Assembly (NCBI GenBank): GCA_016715075.1
Contig: JADKBK010000008.1
Coordinates: forward strand, 186,001-250,000
Reading direction: 5' to 3'
Length of the DNA stretch: 64,000 nt
From: Bacteroidales bacterium
GTDB taxonomy: Bacteria; Bacteroidota; Bacteroidia; Bacteroidales; VadinHA17
The notes under the pieces are model-generated. The model searched no databases and was not told the origin of the DNA. It saw only the letters and a list, made by a program, of their open reading frames with translations. Positions 48,612 through 58,185 of this stretch are shown in pieces (position 1 is the first letter of the stretch; each line of letters begins with the position of its first letter). The translations under genes were made by a program, and so were the position numbers.

Positions 48612-50255
48612 ATGAGCAGAATTATTAGTGCATTTACTTTACTTTTTGTCATTCTGACAGGCTGTAATCTGAATAAGAATTCAAATCAGGCTGTAGGGAA
48701 TGAGCTGATGGGTGGTAATCTGTCAGTACAGGGGACAAGGTTCCTTGATTCCTTTGGACGCCAGGTAATCCTGAGCGGCATAAACAAAGTGAACAAGGAT
48801 CCGAAAATGAATTTTATTGACAATGATTCTTTAGCCTCCTTTGAACAATTGAGCAAATGGGGATTTAACTGTATACGCCTTGGGATAATATGGGCTGGTG
48901 TTGAACCGGAACCAGGCAAATATGACGAGAAATACCTCGATAAGATAGAAGAGCGTGTGACTTGGGCCGGAAGAAACGGAATATATGTTCTTCTTGATAT
49001 GCATCAGGATCTGTACAGTGTTTCATTCAGCGATGGGGCTCCGTTATGGGCCACCATCACCGACAATCAGCCTCATATAACCGGCAACATCTGGAGTGAC
49101 GCCTATTTTATGAGTCCTGCCGTTCAGAAAGCTTTTGACAACTTCTGGGCAAATAAAGCTGCTTCGGATGGAATTGGTTTGCAGGATCATTATGCAAATA
49201 TGTGGAAACATGTTGCCAGCCGGTTTGCAGATAATACGACTGTGATAGGATTCGACATTATGAATGAACCATTTAACGGATCACAGGGCACCTATGTCCT
49301 TCCTCAGGTATTAACCGAATATGCCAAACTCCATGCTGAAGAAACAGGTAAGATCTTATCCCAAAATGAGGTAATTGCAATTTGGTCGGATGAGGAGCTA
49401 AGATTTGAAGCGCTCTCAAAGATGCAGGATACTGTCAGATATTCAAGGGTCATGGATGCTGCAACCGAATTAAACCAGCAGTTTGAAAATAACACACTGC
49501 AACCCATGTATCAGCGTGTAGGAGAGGCTATCCGGGAGAGAGATTCAACACATATCCTTTTCCTTGAACATGCATATTTCGGCAATACGGGTATCAGAAG
49601 CGGTATTGAGCCTGTTAAAGGGAAAAACGGTAAAAACGATCCTCTGGTTGCATATGGAGCTCATGGTTATGATCTGCTTGTTGATACAAAAAATTATGAT
49701 AGTCAGAGCAATTCAAGAGTAGAACTGTTGTTCTCCAGAATCAACGAAACCTCCAAAAGGATGAATGTTCCGATTCTTGTAGGTGAATGGGGAGCTTTCT
49801 CAGGCAACTCAAAAGCTATGGCATCCTCCGCATACTTCATTGCCAAACTATTTGAAAAGTTTGCCTTCAGCAATACATATTGGGCATATTACCGCGGCAT
49901 AGAGAATGATCTCTATTTTAACACGGCTATAATCAGACCCTATCCTCAGTATACCGGAGGGTTGCTCAATAAATATGGTTTCAACCTTGAAAGCGGCCTC
50001 TTCAACTGCTCATGGGAAGAGTCACCTGAAGTTAAAGCCCCTACAGTAATCTACATTCCTGATATTGAAAACCTTGTAAGAGAAAGTATATCACTGAGTC
50101 CGGAAAGGAGCAGCACAGTTATTCAGACTTTAAAAAACAGCAAAGCAGGATATCTGATAATACCGGTTACAGGAAAATCAACAAGCCGCTCTATTGAATT
50201 TACAATCAGAAATAATCAGGATTCCTTCTCAATTGAGGACAAAAACAACAAATGA
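48612..50255 (+). CDS. GH5 endoglycoceramidase-like lipoprotein
   Basis: A 547-residue lipoprotein (leader VILTGC, Cys18). It has the GH5 TIM barrel with catalytic E219 (FDIMNEPF) and E392 (LVGEWGAF). LLDMHQDLYSVSFSDGAPLWA is the segment that distinguishes endoglycoceramidases and close relatives (family form 'LDMHQD ... DGAP.WA'), and the C-terminal about 110 residues form a beta domain, as in those enzymes. Endoglycoceramidase cuts between the glycan and ceramide of glycosphingolipids. Other GH5 relatives with this motif act on steryl glucosides or rutinose-type linkages, so the substrate is not certain. It is the first enzyme gene after the SusC/D/PKD set. Confidence 0.8.
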   Translation: MSRIISAFTLLFVILTGCNLNKNSNQAVGNELMGGNLSVQGTRFLDSFGRQVILSGINKVNKDPKMNFIDNDSLASFEQLSKWGFNCIRLGIIWAGVEPEPGKYDEKYLDKIEERVTWAGRNGIYVLLDMHQDLYSVSFSDGAPLWATITDNQPHITGNIWSDAYFMSPAVQKAFDNFWANKAASDGIGLQDHYANMWKHVASRFADNTTVIGFDIMNEPFNGSQGTYVLPQVLTEYAKLHAEETGKILSQNEVIAIWSDEELRFEALSKMQDTVRYSRVMDAATELNQQFENNTLQPMYQRVGEAIRERDSTHILFLEHAYFGNTGIRSGIEPVKGKNGKNDPLVAYGAHGYDLLVDTKNYDSQSNSRVELLFSRINETSKRMNVPILVGEWGAFSGNSKAMASSAYFIAKLFEKFAFSNTYWAYYRGIENDLYFNTAIIRPYPQYTGGLLNKYGFNLESGLFNCSWEESPEVKAPTVIYIPDIENLVRESISLSPERSSTVIQTLKNSKAGYLIIPVTGKSTSRSIEFTIRNNQDSFSIEDKNNK

Positions 50256-50331
50256 CCAGTTAAGAAATAAATAAGAATTTTACGAATACAATTTTAATCA
50301 ATTCATTTACAAACAATTAAATTTTATTATT

Positions 50332-50712
50332 ATGAAAAAAGTTTTTTTTATTATCATGTTGTTAGGCCTTATTTATCAGGTTGCTAAACCTGCAGTTGCT
50401 GATAACAGTGCGGTTGTCGGATCATGGAAATGTGCAGTTATTGATGTACCTTATGAGTATAGCAACAGCACAATTACTATTGCTGAGAAAGAAGGAAAAC
50501 TCTCCGGCGTTGTAAAATTTGATTCCGGAGAAGAGGTAAAAATCACCACTGTCAAGTTTACCAATAGTCAGCTTGTATTAACACTCTATGTTGAGGGTTA
50601 TTCAATAACTGTTGATGGTAAAGTTGCCGGCTCAAAAATTACCGGAACTGCTGATACACCTGATGGCAAAGTCAATTTTACTGCTACTAAAATTGTTGAA
50701 AAGAAGAAATAA
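50332..50712 (+). CDS. Small secreted hypothetical protein
   Basis: A 126-residue protein with a clean Sec signal (about 1-23, ending AVA) and a small beta-rich mature domain (VVGSWKCAVIDVPYEYSNSTITIAEKEGKLSGVVKF ...), reminiscent of lipocalin-like or DUF-type beta-barrel proteins in this phylum. No catalytic motif. It lies between the endoglycoceramidase-like GH5 and GH30 genes, so it may bind a substrate or lipid-like product. A short hairpin follows at 50747-50795. Confidence 0.65.
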   Translation: MKKVFFIIMLLGLIYQVAKPAVADNSAVVGSWKCAVIDVPYEYSNSTITIAEKEGKLSGVVKFDSGEEVKITTVKFTNSQLVLTLYVEGYSITVDGKVAGSKITGTADTPDGKVNFTATKIVEKKK

Positions 50713-50746
50713 TTAAGGATTTTCAGCCTTCTCTTTTCTGTTTATA

Positions 50747-50795
50747 CCCTCAGGCTGTTGATAAAGTCCTCTACTCTGTGTCAACAGCCAGGGGG
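50747..50795 (+). terminator. Hairpin downstream of the small secreted protein gene
   Basis: GGCTGTTGA (50753-50761) pairs perfectly with TCAACAGCC (50781-50789), with partial CCC/GGG closure outside. The following bases are GGTAAAATATAA, not a T run, so it could be an attenuator or mRNA-stabilising hairpin instead of a strict terminator. It separates the small gene from GH30. Confidence 0.5.
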
Positions 50796-50830
50796 TAAAA
50801 TATAACCCCACACATTACTCCTATGAGTAT

Positions 50831-52360
50831 ATGAAAATACTTTGTACTCTTCTCCTCGCTGTAATTCCAATATCGCTCTGCTCACAACATAATTTCACTC
50901 TTAATCTCACCAGAACATTTCAGACTATTGATGGATTTGGAGCATCTGATGCCTGGAGTAACGATTTCATTGTCAAGATGGATGACTCATCCAGGAACCT
51001 GGCTGCAGATTGGTTGTTCAGCAGGGGACAGAATCCGGATGGTTCCTTCAGAGGCATAGGGCTATCGGTCTGGCGGTATAATCTTGGAGCGGGAAGCTCT
51101 GAGCAGGGCGACAGCAGTTACATTTCCGATCCATACAGGAGGACCTGGTGCTTTCTGAATGCGGATGGAACCTATGACTGGGACAAGCAAAACGGAGCCC
51201 GGTGGATGATAAGAGCTGCAAAAGAGAGAGGTTTGGAAAAACTTGTTATGTTTTCCAATTCACCTCCTGTTAGTCTGACCAGGAATGGAAAAGCATTTTC
51301 CGGAAGATGCGGCGAATCGAATCTTTCTTCTGATAAAAATCAAGCATTCGCTGACTATATTGTCAGTTCAGTTAAATACTTTGAAGGTCAGAACATACAC
51401 TTCAATTTTATAAGCCCGGTCAATGAGCCTGAATGGGGCTGGTGCCGCCGCGACGGACAGGAAGGATGCCCATACACCAACAAACAGATATCTGATCTGG
51501 CCAGACTTATTAACAGGGATCTGATAAGCAATAAACTCTCTTCTGAGATTCAGGTACCGGAAAGCGGACTCCTCGTGTTTGCTAATTCAGGCTTGAGATT
51601 CAAACCCGGCCGACAGAACGAAATAAAGAATTTTTTCAAAAGCCACCAATCAACTTATTTAGGTGATCAAAAACAGGTTGCCAGGCAGGTATGTGCACAT
51701 AGCTATTTCACGGAATACCCACTGTGGCTAATGCGCAGCATCAGGAAGAAAACGGCAAGGAAAACTGCAAAATACGGAATCGACTACTGGATGACAGAAT
51801 TTTGCGTTCTGCATAAGACAAGGGAGATAGATGGAGGAGGCAGGGATCTCGGAATGAAAACTGCCCTGTATGTTTCACGCGTAATACACCACGATCTGGT
51901 CTATGGAAATGCTTCGGCATGGTGCTGGTGGCTGGGTATTTCAACTGCTGATTTTAAAGATGGACTGGTCTATGTCAACAATGACGGAACAGGTCTGACA
52001 GATTCCAAGACAATGTGGACACTTGGTAACTTTAGCAGGTTTATTCATCCGGGAGCTGTTCGTATTGAAATAGAAGGGAAGCGTCACAGGGACCTGTTTG
52101 TTTCTGCTTACAGAAACAAAGGGAGTGATGATATTATTATCGTTGTGATAAATATGAAATCAGACAGACAGCTTATTGAACTGAAAAACCTTCCGGAGGG
52201 AATAATCACGGCCTGGGAGACCTCTGAAAATTCAAATCTCGCAAAACTGGATTATTCATCAACGGATAATCCTCTTACCATAGCACCTGAGAGTGTGACT
52301 ACCTTCATCCTAAGCAGGCAAAAACCAGAATTATTATACTGTCCTTTCCATCAGTATTGA
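50831..52360 (+). CDS. GH30 family glycoside hydrolase
   Basis: A 509-residue exported GH30 enzyme (signal about 1-18, ending LCSQ). The catalytic residues are E199 (SPVNEPEWGW, acid/base) and E323 (YWMTEFCVL, nucleophile), with a C-terminal beta-sandwich that completes the GH30 fold. GH30 includes glucosylceramidases, beta-1,6-glucanases and endo-beta-1,6-galactanases; the NEPEWGWCRRDGQEGC form with paired Cys looks more like the endo-beta-1,6-galactanase/beta-1,6-glucanase side than GBA. It is downstream of the endoglycoceramidase-like GH5, so glycolipid or galactan substrates are both open. Confidence 0.85.
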   Translation: MKILCTLLLAVIPISLCSQHNFTLNLTRTFQTIDGFGASDAWSNDFIVKMDDSSRNLAADWLFSRGQNPDGSFRGIGLSVWRYNLGAGSSEQGDSSYISDPYRRTWCFLNADGTYDWDKQNGARWMIRAAKERGLEKLVMFSNSPPVSLTRNGKAFSGRCGESNLSSDKNQAFADYIVSSVKYFEGQNIHFNFISPVNEPEWGWCRRDGQEGCPYTNKQISDLARLINRDLISNKLSSEIQVPESGLLVFANSGLRFKPGRQNEIKNFFKSHQSTYLGDQKQVARQVCAHSYFTEYPLWLMRSIRKKTARKTAKYGIDYWMTEFCVLHKTREIDGGGRDLGMKTALYVSRVIHHDLVYGNASAWCWWLGISTADFKDGLVYVNNDGTGLTDSKTMWTLGNFSRFIHPGAVRIEIEGKRHRDLFVSAYRNKGSDDIIIVVINMKSDRQLIELKNLPEGIITAWETSENSNLAKLDYSSTDNPLTIAPESVTTFILSRQKPELLYCPFHQY

Positions 52361-52501
52361 ATGTACCATAAGTTGAGTAAAGCAGCATCCTGGTCATCAT
52401 TCTGATAATATCCTCAGAAGGATTCACCGGGCAGAATATCATTGAACCGCAATTTTTTTTAACTTACCACTGTACATTCTCATTAAAATAGTATTCTGAA
52501 A

Positions 52502-53788
52502 ATGAATGAAAACAGACGTGACTTTATTAAAAAAGTTACACTTGCTGCAGGTGCAATGAATCTGCCCGGAATTTCGGATCAGATTTCCGAATCTTATATT
52601 GCAGCTGAAAAAAAGGAAATTGTAAGAGTATCAAATCTTAAAAAACCTGTGGCCATTGCTATGTGGGACTTTAGCTGGATCCTGAGGCACCACCGTTATG
52701 GCGAATTTGAGAACTGGGATATGGTTCTTGAAGGATTGGCTGAGAGAGGTTACAATGCAATTAGGATTGATGCTATGCCTCAATATGTGGCAAAAGACAC
52801 AAACGGGGATGCCGACCAGGAGTTCCGGAGTGTGAAAGGTGGCTGGAGACCCTCCCTTTGGGGCAATGATTATACAATGTCGTTCCGTCCGCGTGAGGCA
52901 TTACTGGAATTTTTGCCAAAATGCAGGAAATACGGGATAAAGGTTGGACTGGCTACATGGTTCATTCGTCATGGAACAGTACGCAAAGACATTTTCATGG
53001 AAGAGGGAGGACTCATGAGGGCATGGGATGAGACTCTGGCTTTTTTAAGATCAAATGACCTGCTGGACAATGTTATATATGTCGACCTTCTGAATGAATA
53101 TCCAAACTGGCATGGATATGATTGGTTTACTGCAAAGATGAACAGTCTTTCCGAACTTGAAAAACGCAAGCTCGATAATCCGGATGCTAACATGCCTGAA
53201 GCAGGCGCCCTTGCCAAACAGGGGAATAGGCTCCAGCAGGAATTTTACAATGGATTTATTAATACATTGACTAAAACACTAAAAAGCAAGTATCCTGATC
53301 TTGACTTTTTTGCATCGCTTGATTCAGGAATGGATCTTGAAAGTATTGATCTCTCCGGCTTCAATGCAATGGATTATCACATCTGGTTCGCACATACAGG
53401 CAAAATATCCGGCCTGAAGGAAATCTATGCTATCGACCAGTCACTTGATTACAGGAAAGTATATTCAGGTCTTCTTGCATACTGGAACGACAATAAAAAA
53501 ACATTGGTTGAATGGATGGACGAACACCTCACTGATATTTCAAATACCTCTTTAGAAAATAAAATTGTCTGTGGAAATACTGAGGGATGGGGACCTATAT
53601 TCTGGTTTGATCATCCCGAACTTGATTGGAGATGGGTCAAAGAGAGCGGCGATATATGTGTAGATCTTGCAAAAAAACATGACAACTATAAGTTTCTCTG
53701 TACCTCTAATTTCACTCATCCGCAGTTTAAGGGTATGTGGGAAGATAAGGCATGGCATAGGAAAATTACCTCACGAATAAAAGCATAA
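52502..53788 (+). CDS. GH5-like (clan A) protein with Tat leader
   Basis: A 428-residue protein with a Tat leader (NENRRDFIKKVTLAAG). The clan-A TIM barrel is shown by VAIAMWDFSWILRHHRYG, E199 in YVDLLNEYPNWHG (acid/base) and E361 in VCGNTEGWGPIFW (nucleophile), and HIWFAHTG between. It is a 'cellulase-like' family; I cannot assign a subfamily or linkage. It is 141 bp after GH30 and 49 bp before GH1. Its exported state and pairing with GH1 suggest cleavage of a beta-linked glycan in the periplasm. Confidence 0.7.
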   Translation: MNENRRDFIKKVTLAAGAMNLPGISDQISESYIAAEKKEIVRVSNLKKPVAIAMWDFSWILRHHRYGEFENWDMVLEGLAERGYNAIRIDAMPQYVAKDTNGDADQEFRSVKGGWRPSLWGNDYTMSFRPREALLEFLPKCRKYGIKVGLATWFIRHGTVRKDIFMEEGGLMRAWDETLAFLRSNDLLDNVIYVDLLNEYPNWHGYDWFTAKMNSLSELEKRKLDNPDANMPEAGALAKQGNRLQQEFYNGFINTLTKTLKSKYPDLDFFASLDSGMDLESIDLSGFNAMDYHIWFAHTGKISGLKEIYAIDQSLDYRKVYSGLLAYWNDNKKTLVEWMDEHLTDISNTSLENKIVCGNTEGWGPIFWFDHPELDWRWVKESGDICVDLAKKHDNYKFLCTSNFTHPQFKGMWEDKAWHRKITSRIKA

Positions 53789-53837
53789 TCAGTCTGGCAA
53801 TACTTTGATTTAAAGAGTTGTATAATAATATTTTCAA

Positions 53838-55271
53838 ATGAAGAGAAGAGATTGGATAGTCAAAACGGGGATTGCCGGATCGGGCCTCTTTCTCAACAGG
53901 TATCTGGCCGCTGCAGACATGTCGGCCTCTCTTCCTGATGGTGTAATTGATAAATCCGATTTTGGCCGGGATTTTAAATGGGGAGTGGCTGCGGCAGCTT
54001 ATCAGACAGAAGGAGCCTGGAATCTGGATGGGAAAAGCGAATCAAACTGGGATTATTTCTCAAGGCAACCCGGGAAGATTGAGAGAAATGAGAATGCTGA
54101 TATTGCCGCCGATTTTTACCACAGGTATGCAGAGGATATTGACCTTATCAAAGCGATGAATTTCAAGATATTCAGGTTTTCACTCTCCTGGCCAAGGATA
54201 ATCCCTGCTGGAACAGGTGAAGTAAACAGGGCAGGTCTCGATTTCTATCACAGGGTGATCGATAAATGTCTCTCCTCAGGTATCGAACCATGGATCACAA
54301 TCTACCACTGGGATATGCCTCAGATTCTGGAAGCCCAGGGTGGATGGGCGAACAGGAAAATTATTGACTGGTTTTCTGAATATGCCGATGTAGTAACAAA
54401 GGAGTATGGCAGTAAGGTAAAGAACTGGATGGTTATTAATGAGCAACTCTCCTTTGCAGGAAACGGTTATATGGAAGGACTTTTTGCTCCCGGGAAGAAG
54501 AGCCTTAAGGCTTTCATGAAAGCAGTTCATTACTCAGTGCTTGCCAATGCAGAGGGAGGCAGGATAATAAGAAAAAACATTCCGGATGCAAATATTGGGA
54601 CCACCTTTGCCAATACCTGGGTTGAACCTGTTGATCAGTCAGAAAAGAATATTAAGGCTGCTGCAAGGATGGATGCAATAATGAACCGGCTGTTCATAGA
54701 ACCTTGCCTAGGCCTGGGCTATCCCACTGATACATTACCTATTCTGAAAAAGCTGAAGTCACTGTATGAACCGGGCGATGAGCAAAAGATGGTTTTCGAC
54801 TTCGATTTTATAGGTGTGCAGTATTACTTCAGGACAATAGCGAAGAAATCGATGATGCCGGGCATGAGGGCTAAAGAGATACCGGCATCCGACCGGGGTG
54901 TTCCTGCCAACGAAATGGAAGGGGAAATATACCCTGACGGTCTTTACCAGATACTTAAAAAATACAGCAATTATAAGGGCATCCGCAATTTGATTGTCAC
55001 GGAAAACGGAACCTGTGTGCCTGATAAGCTGGAAAATAGTAAGGTGCACGATACAGAGAGAATAGAGTATTTCAAGAACCATCTTACCGCGGTTTTAAAA
55101 GCCCGAAAAGAGGGTGTGAACGTTACCGGGTATTTTGTTTGGTCCCCTACCGATAATTTCGAATGGGACAAAGGTTACAGGACAAGATTTGGGCTTGTAT
55201 ACATTGACTTCCAGACACTTGAAAGACACATAAAAGACTCAGGATTATGGTTCAGGGATTTTTTAAAATAA
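53838..55271 (+). CDS. GH1 beta-glycosidase with Tat leader
   Basis: A 477-residue GH1 enzyme with a twin-arginine leader (MKRRDWIVKTGIAGSG). The family blocks are FKWGVAAAAYQTEGAW, FRFSLSWPRIIP, WMVINEQLSF (E202 acid/base; the usual NEP is NEQ here) and IVTENGTC (E389 nucleophile). GH1 exo-enzymes remove glucose, galactose, fucose and others from beta-linked ends. The NEQ form is uncommon but does occur. It overlaps no neighbour; the sialidase follows 16 bp later. Confidence 0.88.
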   Translation: MKRRDWIVKTGIAGSGLFLNRYLAAADMSASLPDGVIDKSDFGRDFKWGVAAAAYQTEGAWNLDGKSESNWDYFSRQPGKIERNENADIAADFYHRYAEDIDLIKAMNFKIFRFSLSWPRIIPAGTGEVNRAGLDFYHRVIDKCLSSGIEPWITIYHWDMPQILEAQGGWANRKIIDWFSEYADVVTKEYGSKVKNWMVINEQLSFAGNGYMEGLFAPGKKSLKAFMKAVHYSVLANAEGGRIIRKNIPDANIGTTFANTWVEPVDQSEKNIKAAARMDAIMNRLFIEPCLGLGYPTDTLPILKKLKSLYEPGDEQKMVFDFDFIGVQYYFRTIAKKSMMPGMRAKEIPASDRGVPANEMEGEIYPDGLYQILKKYSNYKGIRNLIVTENGTCVPDKLENSKVHDTERIEYFKNHLTAVLKARKEGVNVTGYFVWSPTDNFEWDKGYRTRFGLVYIDFQTLERHIKDSGLWFRDFLK

Positions 55272-55287
55272 TCATAAATAGCCAGCA

Positions 55288-56457
55288 ATGAGACACATTC
55301 TGTTTATCCTCAAAGTCTTTATCCTTTTCTCATTGCGGTTATCAGCACAGGAAGCTTCTCAGGTTTTCATTTCAGGAACCGAAGGCCATAAGAGCTATCG
55401 GATACCAGCCGTTATAAGATTACCTGATGGTAAGTTACTGGCTTTTGCCGAAGGCCGGGTAAACGGAAGTAACGATTTCGGAGACATAAATATAGTCATG
55501 AAAAGCAGCATAGACAATGGAAAAACATGGAGCTCCCTCATAACTATTGCTGACTATGATAAACTTCAGGCAGGGAATCCGGCTCCTGTAACTGACCTTA
55601 CTGATCCGCTGTTTCCACAAGGCAGGATATTTCTTTTTTACAATACCGGAAATAACCATGAGGGTGAAGTAAGAAAGGGTAATGGCTTTCGTGAGGTATG
55701 GTATAAAACATCTGCTGATGGTGGAAAAAACTGGGCTGACCCTGTTAACATTACCACGATGGTTCACAGGCCATATCAGCCGCAAGCGAATTCAGCTTAC
55801 ATCTTCAGTGAAGACTGGCGGTCATATGCAAATACACCCGGACATGCGATGCAGTTTGTAAATGGTCCTTACAGGGGAAGGATACTCATTGCAGCCAACC
55901 ACTCAAAAGGTGATCCGGATAAAGAGTGGGAGGATTATTCATCACATGCCTACTATACCGATGATCATGGTAAAACATTCAATCTTAGTCAGTCAGTAAA
56001 TATACCAGGGAGCAATGAGGCAACTGCCGCTGAAATATCCGGAGGAAGATTAATACTTAATGCAAGAAATCAGAAAGGAGATATCAAAGCCAGAATAGTT
56101 GCATCAAGTAATAACGGCGGTGAAACCTGGGACAGTCTCTGGTTCGATAACAACCTTCCCGATCCTGTTTGTGAGGGTACGATACTCACAATAGGTCAGG
56201 AAAACGGAAAGTACATCCTCGCTTTCTGCAATGCTGCCAGCATAACAAATCGTGATAACCTTACCCTGCGGATCAGTTATGATGAGGGCAGAACATGGGC
56301 ACTGACAATGCCTGTGGATAAATCATCAGATAAAAGAAACTCAAAAGATTATACGGCATACTCCGATATTGTAAATATCTCTGAAACAGAGATTGGAGTT
56401 CTCTATGAAAGAGATGATTATTCTGAGATTGTATTCAAAGTAATTAAATGGAAATAA
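55288..56457 (+). CDS. GH33 exo-sialidase
   Basis: A 389-residue exported sialidase (signal about 1-21, ending LSAQ). The RIP motif is YRIPAVI with R38, the arginine that binds the sialate carboxylate. Five Asp-box repeats are readable (SIDNGKTW, SADGGKNW, TDDHGKTF, SSNNGGETW, SYDEGRTW), the normal count for a six-bladed beta-propeller sialidase. The NEATAAEISG segment holds the general-base glutamate region, and DYTAYSDIV includes the likely catalytic tyrosine. It removes terminal sialic acid. It precedes the O-acetylesterase by 186 bp, a logical pairing. Confidence 0.93.
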   Translation: MRHILFILKVFILFSLRLSAQEASQVFISGTEGHKSYRIPAVIRLPDGKLLAFAEGRVNGSNDFGDINIVMKSSIDNGKTWSSLITIADYDKLQAGNPAPVTDLTDPLFPQGRIFLFYNTGNNHEGEVRKGNGFREVWYKTSADGGKNWADPVNITTMVHRPYQPQANSAYIFSEDWRSYANTPGHAMQFVNGPYRGRILIAANHSKGDPDKEWEDYSSHAYYTDDHGKTFNLSQSVNIPGSNEATAAEISGGRLILNARNQKGDIKARIVASSNNGGETWDSLWFDNNLPDPVCEGTILTIGQENGKYILAFCNAASITNRDNLTLRISYDEGRTWALTMPVDKSSDKRNSKDYTAYSDIVNISETEIGVLYERDDYSEIVFKVIKWK

Positions 56458-56552
56458 CAGAATATCAAATTCCTGCAGAGGCAAAAAAACAGGTAGGTTC
56501 AGAACGGATTCATATTAACTACTTGGGTGCACGCATAAGCTGAAACAGCGTT

Positions 56553-56581
56553 ACTCCGTGAAAACTCCGTGTAACTCCGTG
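56553..56581 (+). repeat. Triple ACTCCGTG octamer
   Basis: ACTCCGTG occurs at 56553-56560, 56564-56571 and 56574-56581 in the sialidase/esterase gap. This short repeat resembles common Bacteroidota intergenic sequences. Its role is unknown. Confidence 0.8.
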
Positions 56582-56643
56582 GTTATAAATAATCATAAAA
56601 AATATTAACTTGTGCATCAATTTTACTTTTAAAAATTTACATC

Positions 56644-58038
56644 ATGAAATCATTTTTCAGCATCCTTGTCCTGATATCCGTTTTAATATTATCAGTCCCT
56701 TCATTTGGCCAGATAAAGCTACCTGCCGTAATAGGCGACAATATGGTTTTACAGCAAAACAGCGAAGTTGCAATATGGGGCTGGGGAGATCCGGGGTCAG
56801 AAATCAAGGTTACAGGCAGCTGGAGTAAAGATACTGTCAAATCCAAGGTCTCTAACCTTGCCGAATGGAAATTAAAGATAAAGACCCCTGCAGCAGGAGG
56901 ACCATTCACTTTATCAATCAAAGGCAATGAAGAGGTAGTTCTGAAAAATGTTATGATCGGAGAGGTATGGATCTGTTCTGGTCAGTCAAATATGGAATGG
57001 AGTGCCGATTCAAAGATCGTTAACGGAGAAGAAGAGGTTAAGAATGCCAATCATCCGAATATCAGGCTGTTTCACGTCAGGAAAATGGGAAGCGAAACTC
57101 CTCAGAATAACGTTTTTGCGAAATGGGAAACCTGTACTCCGGAAACAATGCGTTCCTTCAGTGCAGTGGGTTACTTCTTTGGAAGGAATCTTCAGCAGAC
57201 CCTCAATATACCGGTTGGAATAATAGAAGTTGCATGGGGAGGAACACCTGCCGAGGTTTGGGTCAGACCCGATCTGGTGGACTCTGATCCGCTTCTGAAA
57301 GCCTGTGCAGGAAAACTGAATACATATGACTGGTGGCCATCGAAGCCAGGTGTTGTCTATAATGCAATGATCGCTCCACTCCTTCCCTACAGGATTGCCG
57401 GAGCAATATGGTACCAGGGCGAAAGCAATGCCGATAACTATGAAAGTTACCGCAAACTGTTCAGGACTCTCATAGAAAACTGGAGAACCGACTTTGGGAA
57501 TGAATTTCCCTTCTATTATGTCCAGATTGCTCCCTTCACTTATGGAAAAGATTCGGGGGCTAAGATGATACGGGAGATGCAGATGCAGACAATGGATGTT
57601 CCTAAAACAGGTATGGTTGTTGTGTCAGACCTCGTTGACAATGTGCAGGATATTCATCCCCGCAACAAGCAGGATGTTGGGAAAAGGCTTGCCAACTGGG
57701 CCCTTTCGGAAACATATGGAGTAAAAAACCTTATCTATAAAAACCCTCTTTATAAATCAATGAATCCTGAAAAGAGTAAAGTAAGGATCTCCTTTGATAA
57801 TGTCAGCAGCGGACTTAAAGCTACAGGAGAGGAGATCACATGCTTTGAAATAGCCGGAGCCGATCAGGTATTTAAACCAGCAAAAGTAAAGATCGATGGA
57901 AATACTATCCTTGTCTGGTCAAAGGAGATAAAAACTCCTGTTGCTGTCAGGTTCTCATGGTCAAATGATGGCATTGGTAACCTTTTCAGTAATGAGGGAC
58001 TACCGGTGGCACCTTTCCGTACTGACGACTGGAAGTAA
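56644..58038 (+). CDS. Sialate O-acetylesterase (SGNH family)
   Basis: A 464-residue exported esterase (signal about 1-22, ending FGQ). The SGNH/SIAE signs are SGQSNMEW with Ser115 (block I nucleophile), WGGTPAEVW (block II), GAIWYQGESNA (block III) and D336-IH338 in NVQDIHPRN (block V). It removes O-acetyl groups from sialic acids so that the sialidase can act. It is the last enzyme gene of the core PUL, followed by a 372-bp gap. Confidence 0.9.
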   Translation: MKSFFSILVLISVLILSVPSFGQIKLPAVIGDNMVLQQNSEVAIWGWGDPGSEIKVTGSWSKDTVKSKVSNLAEWKLKIKTPAAGGPFTLSIKGNEEVVLKNVMIGEVWICSGQSNMEWSADSKIVNGEEEVKNANHPNIRLFHVRKMGSETPQNNVFAKWETCTPETMRSFSAVGYFFGRNLQQTLNIPVGIIEVAWGGTPAEVWVRPDLVDSDPLLKACAGKLNTYDWWPSKPGVVYNAMIAPLLPYRIAGAIWYQGESNADNYESYRKLFRTLIENWRTDFGNEFPFYYVQIAPFTYGKDSGAKMIREMQMQTMDVPKTGMVVVSDLVDNVQDIHPRNKQDVGKRLANWALSETYGVKNLIYKNPLYKSMNPEKSKVRISFDNVSSGLKATGEEITCFEIAGADQVFKPAKVKIDGNTILVWSKEIKTPVAVRFSWSNDGIGNLFSNEGLPVAPFRTDDWK

Positions 58039-58139
58039 TAGAGAATCGCCGGGCTGCCTGCAGAGCCACCATTGAAACACATTGGGACACGGAGGGAACT
58101 GTTAATACACCCGCCGAAGGAGACAACATAGGGACGCCC

Positions 58140-58167
58140 GTAGGGACACGCCATGGCGTGTCCCTAC
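58140..58167. repeat. 28-bp perfect palindrome (CCATGG-centred)
   Basis: The arm GTAGGGACACGCCA is mirrored exactly around CCATGG. It belongs to the same family as 161-190, with ACACGCC in place of TCATGCC. Confidence 0.95.
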
Positions 58168-58185
58168 ATTATTTGTGAGCATATT

